A stretch of DNA of 17,338 bases, taken from assembly GCA_004294465.1 (NCBI GenBank), contig REAV01000082.1:1-17338 (forward strand). Reading direction: 5' to 3'. This DNA comes from Sphingobacteriia bacterium. GTDB lineage: Bacteria > Bacteroidota > Bacteroidia > Chitinophagales > Chitinophagaceae. A model generated the notes under the pieces. The model worked only from the letters and a program-made list of their open reading frames with translations. It was not told the DNA's origin and ran no database searches. The stretch's first letter is position 1; every line of letters starts with the position of its first letter. Positions 7,523 to 14,108 of the stretch are shown here, one piece after another. Made by a program: the position numbers and the translations under genes.

Positions 7523-7901
7523 ATAATCTTATTTTTAAGTCAAGTTGACCATCTAATTTTTTTCTCAATAAATCATAACAAACTACCGCTATATTTTCTG
7601 CAGTTGGTATAAGATTGTTGAATTCAATGGTGTCTAAGTTTAAATTTTTATGATCGAATTTATTCAATACTTCTTCCTTGATTAAATCGCTCAATATTTT
7701 CATATCAATTACGTATCCAGTTTCCGGATTAATTGCTCCTGTTACCTGAACAATTAATTCATAATTATGCCCATGAAAGTTTTCGTTATTGCATAAACCA
7801 AATACAGCTTTGTTTCGTTCGTTAGTCCATGATGGATTGTGCAAACGATGGGCAGCATTAAAATGTTCTTTGCGAAAAACGGATACTCTTTTGTTATTCA
7901 T
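7485..7901 (-). CDS. 6-pyruvoyl-tetrahydropterin synthase / QueD family protein, copy 1
   Basis: Members of this family act on dihydroneopterin triphosphate, giving either 6-pyruvoyltetrahydropterin or, in QueD, 6-carboxytetrahydropterin for queuosine and related bases. The 138 residues hold the zinc ligands H18 (F-N-A-A-H), H43 and H45 (H-G-H-N-Y), the catalytic C37, D83-H84 in D-H-K-N-L, and E128 in L-Y-E-T-E. The spacing between the Cys and the H-G-H is five residues (C-N-N-E-N-F-H-G-H), as in animal PTPS; classic QueD has three. It shares its 3' end with folE, which makes its substrate, so a joint operon is clear. A possible Shine-Dalgarno-like AGGA lies upstream of the ATG. Whether it makes biopterin-type cofactors or the queuosine precursor is open. 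Confidence 0.88.
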   Translation of the reverse strand: MNNKRVSVFRKEHFNAAHRLHNPSWTNERNKAVFGLCNNENFHGHNYELIVQVTGAINPETGYVIDMKILSDLIKEEVLNKFDHKNLNLDTIEFNNLIPTAENIAVVCYDLLRKKLDGQLDLKIRLYETERNFVEYPS

Positions 7902-8216
7902 TTAATTTTTCCTTAGCATGCACACTTACATACTGAATTACTAATCTGGTATAAGTCAAATTCAACGCATTCAATTGCTAATATTTGGCACTGTTTCAGA
8001 AGTGTGCTGATCAAGTGGCCAAATGCTTTGAGACCATAAAATTAACAACAGAACTTGAATAATGGGTATTAACTATCAATTTGATCCCAATTTTAACATT
8101 GGAAGAAATCTAGAGAATACATGTATACTAACAGTAATGCGATTAATTTGTTTAACAGCAGCATTAAATGATTAAACAAATACGTATAAAATGGCTATTC
8201 GTTTGAACAAAATGGC
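7902..8216. other. 315-bp intergenic stretch between the two PTPS genes
   Basis: No coding sequence of useful length is recognisable on either strand. The stretch separates two same-strand paralogues and would contain any promoter for copy 1. I see no full TTG...TAnnTTTG pair. The only structured element is an inverted repeat at 8146-8181, listed separately. A short direct repeat, AAAATGGCT, occurs near 8188 and again near 8209, right at the end of the PTPS copy 2 gene. Confidence 0.6.
8146..8181. repeat. Perfect 10-bp inverted repeat downstream of PTPS copy 2
   Basis: ATTTGTTTAA at 8146-8155 is exactly inverted as TTAAACAAAT at 8172-8181, with a 16-base loop. It lies about 35 bp past the stop of PTPS copy 2 (minus strand). 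The stem is AT-rich, with only one G-C pair per arm, and on the minus strand it is not followed by a T-run. It could be a weak terminator, an operator or chance. Confidence 0.45.
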
Positions 8217-8627
8217 TTATTCACCAAAATATTCAACATAAATCCGGGCTGTTTCATACAATTTGATACAATGAAGGGTAACGTTGGGTGGCAAATGAGT
8301 GGTAATCTGATGCCAGATAGCCATCGCTAAGTTTTCTGTACTGCACATTTTGCCTTCCATAAAGGGCACATCCATGTTTAAATTCTTATGATCTAATTGA
8401 TCAATCACATGAAGTTTAATGATTTTACTAAGCACTTTTACATCGAACAAAAAACCGGTATCAGCGTCTGGAATGCCTTTAATAGTAACAAATAAGTCAT
8501 AATTATGACCATGCCAGTTTTCATTGGCACAAACACCAAATACAGCTTCATTGCGTTCTTTTGTCCAATTTGGATTGTACAATTTATGGGCTGCATTAAA
8601 ATGTTCTTGTCTTGTTAAATAAACCAT
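8217..8627 (-). CDS. 6-pyruvoyl-tetrahydropterin synthase / QueD family protein, copy 2
   Basis: This is a paralogue of the gene at 7485-7901 with the same active-site set. Numbered from a possible upstream TTG start at 8648, these are H21 (F-N-A-A-H), C40, H46 and H48 (C-A-N-E-N-W-H-G-H), D86-H87 in D-H-K-N-L, and E132 in Y-E-T. The Cys to H-G-H spacing is again five residues. I chose the ATG at 8625-8627 (136 residues) over the TTG, because the TTG is the end of a perfect TACCTTTG box (8646-8653) that is more likely the promoter -7 element. The protein begins M-V-Y-L-T-R-Q-E-H-F, similar to copy 1. It is divergent from mqnB. Having two copies suggests different reactions or regulation, but nothing in the residues tells which copy does what. 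Confidence 0.86.
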   Translation of the reverse strand: MVYLTRQEHFNAAHKLYNPNWTKERNEAVFGVCANENWHGHNYDLFVTIKGIPDADTGFLFDVKVLSKIIKLHVIDQLDHKNLNMDVPFMEGKMCSTENLAMAIWHQITTHLPPNVTLHCIKLYETARIYVEYFGE

Positions 8628-8645
8628 TCGCTGTAAAAATTTTGT

Positions 8646-8653
8646 CAAAGGTA
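8646..8653 (-). promoter_or_regulatory. Candidate -7 promoter box for PTPS copy 2
   Basis: Read on the minus strand this is TACCTTTG, an exact match to the TAnnTTTG box of Bacteroidota promoters, placed 18 bp ahead of the ATG at 8627. No clear TTG box is found 17-23 bp upstream of it, so the promoter call rests on one box. It decides the start: an upstream TTG codon falls inside the box. Confidence 0.45.
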
Positions 8654-8696
8654 CAAAATTGAATAAAGTTGACCGTTTTTCATCAACTTTACATTC

Positions 8697-9365
8697 ATGA
8701 GAGTTATAATTACAGCTGCGACCGTTGGAGAATGGATGCCTTCATTTGTTCAATTAAATGGTTTGTATAGTGGTGAAAGCGAGAGAATGAAAGTTCAGTT
8801 TTATCAATCTGGTGTAGGAATGCTTGCCAGTGCAGTAGCATTCACCCGCTTGGCAATTGAAGACAAACCAGACTTAGTAATACAAATAGGCATTGCAGGT
8901 TCTTTCAATCAAAAATTAGCACTCGGGAAAGTGGTGGTTGTTAACGAAGAAATATTAGGTGATACAGGTGTAGAAGAAGCTGGAATCTGGAAAGATATTT
9001 TTGATCTTAAATTAGAGAAGAGCAGTTATCACCCTTTTGAAAAAAGAAAATTGCCGAACCCCTGGCTTTCAAAATATAACTTATTGCAATTACTTGAAGT
9101 AAATGCAATTACAATAAATGAGATCAGTACTAATAGTAATCGAATAGAAATGATTAGGAAGAAGTACAATCCTACTATCGAAACAATGGAAGGAGCAGCA
9201 CTTCATTATGTTTGCAGGGAAACCAATATTCCTTTTTTACAAATAAGGGCAATTTCCAATTATATCGGAGAAAGAGATAAATCAAAATGGAAAATCAATC
9301 ATTCCATTGAGCAATTAAATAAAACCGTTTTGGCATATCTCGAAAAATTATACACGATAAAATAA
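8697..9365 (+). CDS. mqnB: Futalosine hydrolase (MqnB)
   Basis: MqnB removes the adenine or hypoxanthine base of (amino)futalosine in the futalosine route to menaquinone. The 222 residues form a single nucleoside phosphorylase/nucleosidase fold. Visible features are V-I-Q-I-G-I-A-G-S-F (61-70), the phosphate/ribose-side glycine-rich strand of the family, E-T-M-E-G-A-A (162-168) with the ribose-contacting M164-E165, and I-R-A-I-S-N-Y-I-G (183-191), where N188 stands at the catalytic position that is Asp in MTA/SAH nucleosidases. The closest alternative is another PNP/MTAN-type nucleosidase. The assignment is supported by mqnD starting 6 bp downstream. It is divergent from PTPS copy 2 across a 69-bp gap. 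Confidence 0.9.
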   Translation: MRVIITAATVGEWMPSFVQLNGLYSGESERMKVQFYQSGVGMLASAVAFTRLAIEDKPDLVIQIGIAGSFNQKLALGKVVVVNEEILGDTGVEEAGIWKDIFDLKLEKSSYHPFEKRKLPNPWLSKYNLLQLLEVNAITINEISTNSNRIEMIRKKYNPTIETMEGAALHYVCRETNIPFLQIRAISNYIGERDKSKWKINHSIEQLNKTVLAYLEKLYTIK

Positions 9366-9371
9366 AGTTTT

Positions 9372-10160
9372 ATGCCCATGCATTTCTCATTAGCTTTTTC
9401 GCCTTGCCCAAATGATACTTTTATTTTTGAAGCTTTGGTCAATCAAAAAATTGACACAAAGGGATATACATTTTCTGTTCATTTAGAGGATGTTCAAACC
9501 TTGAATGAATGGGCGATTGAAGGGAAAATGGATTTTACGAAAATCAGTTATGGTGTTTTTAATCAGGTGCAATCGAATTATCAATTATTAAATAGTGGGA
9601 GTGCTCTTGGAAAGGGCGTTGGGCCTCTTTTAATTTCCAAACCAAATGTTGATCGATTCGATAATAGAATGAGTGTTGCCATTCCTGGTGAAAACACAAC
9701 AGCGCATTTATTATTTTCTTTGGCCTATCCACAGTCTAACAATAAAACTTTTAAAATTTTCCATGAAATAGAAGATGCCGTTTTATCAGGCCAGGTAGAT
9801 ACAGGTGTCATCATTCATGAAAATAGATTCACCTATCAAGACAAAGGATTGAAACTATTGATGGATTTAGGATCGCATTGGGAGAATACACAACATGTAC
9901 CAATACCCTTAGGAGGAATTATTGCAAAGAAAACAATTGACCCATTGATCATTAATCAAGTGGACCAGCTCATCAAAAAAAGCATTGAATATGCCTTCTC
10001 AAATTATCCTTTTATAGCGCCATATGTAAAAGAACATTCCCAAGAAATGAGCGAAGAAGTTATGAGAAAGCATATCGATTTGTACGTAAACAATTTTTCG
10101 CTTGATTTAGGCATTGAAGGAAGGCGAGCAGTTGAAGTGCTGACAAATATGAATCAATAA
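9372..10160 (+). CDS. mqnD: 1,4-dihydroxy-6-naphthoate synthase (MqnD)
   Basis: MqnD turns cyclic de-hypoxanthine futalosine into 1,4-dihydroxy-6-naphthoate, a later step of the same menaquinone route as MqnB. The 262 residues have the periplasmic-binding-protein-like fold of the family. The N-terminal A-F-S-P-C-P-N-D-T-F-I-F motif (8-19) is diagnostic. G-V-G-P-L-L-I-S-K (82-90) follows, and H149 in V-I-I-H-E-N-R-F matches the catalytic histidine described for this enzyme. M1 and M3 are both possible starts. The 6-bp gap to mqnB shows cotranscription. MqnA, MqnE and MqnC, which act earlier or between, are not in this window. The gene ends 3 bp before a large palindromic element. Confidence 0.94.
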   Translation: MPMHFSLAFSPCPNDTFIFEALVNQKIDTKGYTFSVHLEDVQTLNEWAIEGKMDFTKISYGVFNQVQSNYQLLNSGSALGKGVGPLLISKPNVDRFDNRMSVAIPGENTTAHLLFSLAYPQSNNKTFKIFHEIEDAVLSGQVDTGVIIHENRFTYQDKGLKLLMDLGSHWENTQHVPIPLGGIIAKKTIDPLIINQVDQLIKKSIEYAFSNYPFIAPYVKEHSQEMSEEVMRKHIDLYVNNFSLDLGIEGRRAVEVLTNMNQ

Positions 10161-10162
10161 TT

Positions 10163-10267
10163 AGCATTAAAAAACAAAAATTCTACTGCATCCACGTTGC
10201 TGAATTTTGCAAGCAAAATTCAAAGCTCGCAACGCGTCTAAAGGTATCATTTTTGTTTTTTAATGCT
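10163..10267. repeat. Nested palindromic element between convergent mqnD and photolyase genes (REP/MITE-like or bidirectional terminator)
   Basis: The 19 bases AGCATTAAAAAACAAAAAT at 10163-10181 are repeated exactly in inverted orientation at 10249-10267. Inside lie two further perfect stems: CGTTGC (10195-10200) with GCAACG (10229-10234), and TGAATTTTGC (10201-10210) with GCAAAATTCA (10213-10222). The 105-bp unit thus folds as a long AT-rich base stem carrying an inner hairpin. It occupies almost the whole gap between two convergent genes, and in both directions the 3' arm is T-rich, so it would serve as a two-way terminator. The long perfect outer arms and GC-richer core also look like a small palindromic mobile element. 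There are no coding frames. Confidence 0.8.
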
Positions 10268-10278
10268 TTTTTCCGTTT

Positions 10279-11598
10279 TTATTTTTTTAATGCTTTTGCA
10301 TACACTTCCAAAACACGCTTACGTGCAACTTCATGAACAACTATTGGTTTCGGATAAGTCAATTCTTGAAATTCAGGAACCCATTTTTTAATGTAAGTAA
10401 ATGATGGATCGAATTTCTCCGTTTGTAAATAAGGATTGAATACCCTGAAATAAGGAGCTGCATCACATCCGCTTCCACTTGCCCATTGCCATCCCCCATT
10501 ATTTGCAGCCAGATCAAAATCCAATAATTTTTGAGCGAAATATGCTTCACCCCATCTCCAATCGATTAATAAATGTTTGGTTAAAAAAGAAGCTACAATC
10601 ATACGAACACGATTGTGCATAAAACCAGTAGTATTCAATTCACGCATACCCGCATCCACAATAGGATAGCCGGTCATTCCATGGCACCATGCTTCAAACT
10701 CGGTTTCATTATTCCTCCATTCAATTCGATCGTATTCGGGTTTAAATGAGGCCCCCTTGCCTACTCTTGGGAAATGCCATAATATAGTATGATAAAAATC
10801 TCTCCAAATCAATTCATTTAAAAATGTTTCATTCAATACCCTCGCCCTTCTTGTTAATGTACGAATACTAACAGTTCCAAAACGCAAATGCAGACCCAAT
10901 CTTGATGTGCCTTTATCATTGCCAGGGAAATTTCTTTGATCAGTGTAATGAATCACTATAGATTCATTCAATTCTTTTGAAGGAAATTGATACGGTGTTG
11001 ATGAAAATCCCATTGATTCCAATGAAGGGACAAGTAATGTATTTTGTTGAAAAAAATGCTTGACCAATTTCTCACTTGGAAATGAAACACAATCTGCATC
11101 TGTTAATTTGGCTTTCCATTTATTACTATATGGAGTAAAAACAGTGTAAGGCTTTCCATCTTCTTTTACAATTTCTTGTTTTTCAAAAATTACCTGGTCT
11201 TTATAGGTATTCAATTTTACTTGATGATCTTTAAGAAAAGATCCAATAGATTCATCTCTCTCTCTTGCGTAGGGTTCATAATCGTGATTGGTGAAAACCT
11301 GCTCAATATCGTAGTCTTTCAATAATTCTTTAAAAACAGCTTGAGGGTGACCATAGCGCACATCCAGACTTGACCCTAATGCGACCAACTGATTTTGCAA
11401 TAAAGAAATTGTAGCATGAATGAATGCAACTCTTTGATCATTTTTATCTTCTAGAAGATCTAAAATTGATTGATCAAAAATAAACAAAGGAATTACTGGC
11501 AACCCCGATTTTAATGCAACATACAATGCATGGTTGTCTTCCAATCGAAGGTCTCTCCGAAACCACATGACATTTACTAGAGTAGTATTCTTTGGCAT
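10279..11598 (-). CDS. phr: Deoxyribodipyrimidine photolyase, class I CPD type
   Basis: Photolyase uses blue or near-UV light and reduced FAD to split cyclobutane pyrimidine dimers in DNA. The 439-residue protein has an N-terminal antenna domain (V-M-W-F-R-R-D-L-R-L at 10-19) and a C-terminal FAD domain. FAD-domain features are T-S-R-L-G at 231-235, E-L-I-W-R-D-F-Y at 262-269, and N-N-G-G-W-Q-W at 366-372, with N366 at the flavin-N5 Asn typical of CPD photolyases. By spacing, the electron-transfer Trp triad of the E. coli enzyme is conserved as W294, W347 and W370. These points favour repair over a signalling cryptochrome. It lies behind the ompA terminator on the same strand and so probably has its own promoter. 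Its last codons resemble the arm of the neighbouring palindrome. Confidence 0.93.
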   Translation of the reverse strand: MPKNTTLVNVMWFRRDLRLEDNHALYVALKSGLPVIPLFIFDQSILDLLEDKNDQRVAFIHATISLLQNQLVALGSSLDVRYGHPQAVFKELLKDYDIEQVFTNHDYEPYARERDESIGSFLKDHQVKLNTYKDQVIFEKQEIVKEDGKPYTVFTPYSNKWKAKLTDADCVSFPSEKLVKHFFQQNTLLVPSLESMGFSSTPYQFPSKELNESIVIHYTDQRNFPGNDKGTSRLGLHLRFGTVSIRTLTRRARVLNETFLNELIWRDFYHTILWHFPRVGKGASFKPEYDRIEWRNNETEFEAWCHGMTGYPIVDAGMRELNTTGFMHNRVRMIVASFLTKHLLIDWRWGEAYFAQKLLDFDLAANNGGWQWASGSGCDAAPYFRVFNPYLQTEKFDPSFTYIKKWVPEFQELTYPKPIVVHEVARKRVLEVYAKALKK

Positions 11599-11645
11599 AC
11601 TAGGACAACAATTAAAACTGATTAAAAGTTTATTGGCTTAAATCA

Positions 11646-11680
11646 AAAATCCCGCTCCAATTAAATTGGGGCGGGATTTT
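11646..11680 (-). terminator. Rho-independent terminator of the OmpA-like gene
   Basis: AAAATCCCGCTCCAA at 11646-11660 pairs with TTGGGGCGGGATTTT at 11666-11680 over 15 positions with a single non-Watson-Crick position (C-A on the minus strand, U-G wobble on the plus strand) and a 5-base loop. On the minus strand it is followed by a run of five T. It begins 26 bp after the OmpA-like stop codon and separates that gene from the photolyase. Confidence 0.88.
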
Positions 11681-11705
11681 ATATACTTCTAACGCAATTT
11701 GAAGA

Positions 11706-13094
11706 TTAGTTCAACTCACGTACTCTGAATTCTACTCTTCTGTTTTCGGCTCTACCTTTTGCAGTTTTATTATCTGCAATCGGACTATCGCTTCCCTTAC
11801 CATCAGTTAATAATCTGTCAGCTGCAATTTTCTTGCTGAATAAATGAGCTTTTACTGAATTAGCACGCTTTAAAGACAATGCTTTATTGATTTTATCGGA
11901 ACCTGTGTTGTCAGTAAATCCATCAACGTATAATTTCAAAGATGGATATTCATTCATTGCTTTAACCACTTTCTCTAATTCAACTTTAGAAGCTTTAGTT
12001 AAAGTAGCGCTTCCTGTAACAAACAATACTTTCTTATTATCGAAGTTGTATTGCTTCTTCAATTCAGGACAACCATTGTTTTCAACAGTTCCTTTTACAG
12101 TTGGGCATTTATCTTCTTCATCATTAACACCATCACCATCAGTATCTGGGATAGGGCATCCATTGTAACGAGCTAAACCTGCTACAGTAGGACATTTGTC
12201 TTCTTCATCATTGATGCCATCTTTATCTGTATCAGGTACAGGACATCCTTGATATTTAGCCAATCCAGCAACTGTAGGACACTTATCTTGCTCATCATTG
12301 ATGCCATCTTTATCAGTGTCAGGAATTGGGCATCCTTGGTATTTAGCCAATCCTTTAACTGTAGGACACTTATCGTTATCATCAATAACACCATCACCAT
12401 CTGTATCTTTAGGAGCTACCACAACTGGAACAACTGGAGCAGGAGGTGGTGGAGGTGGCGCAGCAACTTTCTTCTCGTACAATTTCACTTTCAATCCAAA
12501 TTGGAAACCATTGTTGTAAAAACCGATATTTCCTTTATTGGCATTGAAGTTCTGAGTTGTTTTCATATCACTGATTCCATAGATGTAGCGACCATATAAC
12601 TGAACTTTTCTTTGAGAAAATAATTCAACTCCAGCAGTTACTGCAGCACTTATAGCTATAAAATCTCTTTTAAAATAAAGATTAGAATTATCATTCTTCA
12701 AAGAGTTGTTAAAGTCAACCTGTGGACCAGCAAGAAAAGAGAAATCCTTACTTACTGTATACTTTAACAATAAAGGAACAGATTGATATTGAATAGTTCC
12801 TGCAAATTGACCCTGAGGGTTATTGTTACCAACATACTTTAAAACAGACCATTGTGCTTGAGGCTCAAATGATAATTTTTGAGTCAATGGTAGGTTAAAC
12901 CAAATACCAGCAGCCCATCCTGTTCCAGTTTTGTAGTCTATTCCTCTTGGATTAGTTACACGGAATTCAGTTAGATTAACTGCGCCTAAAAGTCCAGCAC
13001 TAATGCCTGGTTTGGTTTTTTTAGCTTGCGCAAAAACTTGCGAAGAAAAAAGACCGATAACTGCAACAAGCAGTGTCAATTTTAATGATTTCAT
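11706..13094 (-). CDS. OmpA family outer-membrane protein with beta-barrel and thrombospondin type 3 repeats
   Basis: This envelope protein ties the outer membrane to peptidoglycan. A signal peptide (about 1-22, ending V-F-A before Q-A) leads into an 8-stranded-barrel-like region (about 28-206, OMP_b-brl_2 type). Then come a Pro-rich linker (213-228) and four 29-residue thrombospondin type 3 repeats at 230-345. Each repeat has D-T-D-x-D-G-x-x-D-x-x-D-K-C-P calcium-binding spacing and a G-C-P at its end, giving eight cysteines in all. The OmpA peptidoglycan-binding domain spans 347-460, with D395 (G-F-T-D) and R410 (L-K-R-A) at the positions that bind diaminopimelate in E. coli OmpA. It is followed by a strong terminator and is therefore probably transcribed alone. 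A candidate promoter box is upstream. A single abundant porin-like protein of this type is common in this phylum. Confidence 0.94.
   Translation of the reverse strand: MKSLKLTLLVAVIGLFSSQVFAQAKKTKPGISAGLLGAVNLTEFRVTNPRGIDYKTGTGWAAGIWFNLPLTQKLSFEPQAQWSVLKYVGNNNPQGQFAGTIQYQSVPLLLKYTVSKDFSFLAGPQVDFNNSLKNDNSNLYFKRDFIAISAAVTAGVELFSQRKVQLYGRYIYGISDMKTTQNFNANKGNIGFYNNGFQFGLKVKLYEKKVAAPPPPPPAPVVPVVVAPKDTDGDGVIDDNDKCPTVKGLAKYQGCPIPDTDKDGINDEQDKCPTVAGLAKYQGCPVPDTDKDGINDEEDKCPTVAGLARYNGCPIPDTDGDGVNDEEDKCPTVKGTVENNGCPELKKQYNFDNKKVLFVTGSATLTKASKVELEKVVKAMNEYPSLKLYVDGFTDNTGSDKINKALSLKRANSVKAHLFSKKIAADRLLTDGKGSDSPIADNKTAKGRAENRRVEFRVRELN
12060..12407 (-). repeat. Four in-frame 87-bp repeats coding the thrombospondin type 3 units
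   Basis: The four 29-codon units (residues 230-258, 259-287, 288-316 and 317-345 of the OmpA-like protein) are similar at the DNA level, most strongly units 2 and 3. They are intragenic direct repeats that could change copy number without shifting the frame. Confidence 0.85.
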
Positions 13095-13161
13095 TTGATT
13101 GAATTTAATCGATTGTTTGCTTAATAAAAACTTACATGGAAGTGTAAGGTATATGCTGCGG

Positions 13162-13169
13162 CAAATATA
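13162..13169 (-). promoter_or_regulatory. Candidate -7 promoter box for the OmpA-like gene
   Basis: On the minus strand this reads TATATTTG, an exact match to TAnnTTTG, 67 bp ahead of the ATG. The gap also lies between two same-strand genes, as expected for a separate promoter. No TTG box is found at the usual 17-23 bp spacing, so the call is tentative. Confidence 0.4.
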
Positions 13170-13189
13170 TGTAAATATTACAAAATCTG

Positions 13190-14044
13190 TTAAGAAACGG
13201 GTAAAAAATTAATGATTTTTGTATATAAATGCAGGGTTAAGTCATTTTTATACTCGTTTTCCCCGAGTTTTTTGACCCACCTGATTCCATAAATAGCATT
13301 AGTTAAGAAAATTTCCGAAGCTTTTTCCAATTCTACCAATGAAATGGAAGACTCTGCTACTTCAAATTCATGCTTTTTCAATTGTGTAATGACATGCTTT
13401 CTCATTACCCCTGCAACCGGACCATCGAAAATTGGAGGAGTTTTAATAATGCCATTGGAAATGATAAAAATATTGGCAATAGTAGAATCCACAACATGAC
13501 CATTATTATTCAACAAAACAGCATCATTGAGTTTATGGTCTTTTGCCCAAATAGCGGCCATCAAATAGGGCAAATAATTATTGCTTTTGATCATCGAAAA
13601 ATGATCAGCTGATTTGATTGCTTTAGTGAATATCCCAATTTCCAAGCCATTTTCATTCAACCGATTATTGCTTTCATTAAGATCCCAAGTTTGAATCAAG
13701 ATATGCGGAAAGTGGTTTTGTACGTCATAAATACCACCATCTCCCCTATAAATGGTCACTCTAACCCTTGCTAAATGATGGTGTTGGTTTTTCTGGACCA
13801 ACGCATGAATTGCTTGAGAAATATAGCTTGGATTAAAATACTTGGGTGGGTTGAATTGAAGTATTTCCAGGCTATGAAACAGCCTTTCCATATGGTATTG
13901 CTCTAAAAGTATTTTGCCGGAATTCCACTTAATTGTTTCAAAAAAACCATCTCCATAACGAAATGAGCGGTTATTAGGTGAAATAATGGGCTTCCCTGTT
14001 CTTAAGAATTTACCATCACTAAAAAGAAATAAGCTATCAACCAT
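13190..14044 (-). CDS. Class IV PLP-dependent aminotransferase / aminodeoxychorismate lyase-like protein
   Basis: This is a fold-type IV PLP enzyme; the family includes aminodeoxychorismate lyase (PabC), branched-chain and D-amino-acid aminotransferases. The 284 residues are complete: R-Y-G-D-G-F-F-E-T at 29-37, the PLP lysine K153 in S-M-I-K-S-N-N-Y-L, V-V-D-S-T-I-A-N-I-F at 184-193, and the G-V-M-R phosphate-side motif at 212-215. The residue that contacts the PLP ring nitrogen is usually Glu; here it is D186. The length and N-terminal Y-G-D-G-F-F-E-T favour a PabC-like lyase in p-aminobenzoate synthesis, but no pabA/pabB is adjacent, so no symbol is given. A strong promoter match ends only 4 bp before the ATG. 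It is divergent from the Nif3-family gene. Confidence 0.82.
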   Translation of the reverse strand: MVDSLFLFSDGKFLRTGKPIISPNNRSFRYGDGFFETIKWNSGKILLEQYHMERLFHSLEILQFNPPKYFNPSYISQAIHALVQKNQHHHLARVRVTIYRGDGGIYDVQNHFPHILIQTWDLNESNNRLNENGLEIGIFTKAIKSADHFSMIKSNNYLPYLMAAIWAKDHKLNDAVLLNNNGHVVDSTIANIFIISNGIIKTPPIFDGPVAGVMRKHVITQLKKHEFEVAESSISLVELEKASEIFLTNAIYGIRWVKKLGENEYKNDLTLHLYTKIINFLPVS

Positions 14045-14048
14045 AATA

Positions 14049-14077
14049 CAAAGATAGAATGAAGCTACATTCGCAAA
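14049..14077 (-). promoter_or_regulatory. Candidate Bacteroidota promoter of the class IV PLP enzyme gene
   Basis: On the minus strand a TTTG at 14077-14074 is followed after 17 bp by TATCTTTG (14056-14049), a full match to the TTG...TAnnTTTG promoter. Only four bases separate the -7 box from the ATG at 14044, which would make the transcript leaderless or nearly so. Confidence 0.55.
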
Positions 14078-14108
14078 GGCTATTTTATTTCAATGAAAAA
14101 ATGAACAA

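Noticed and set aside
8697..8699. A promoter for mqnB in the 69-bp gap to PTPS copy 2
   Set aside because: A TTG followed by TACATT at 18 bp is present but the second box has two mismatches and would overlap the start codon region.
12249..12599. Plus-strand open frames across the OmpA-like gene, including a Gly-rich stretch
   Set aside because: They are shadows of the thrombospondin repeats and the Pro-rich linker read on the opposite strand.
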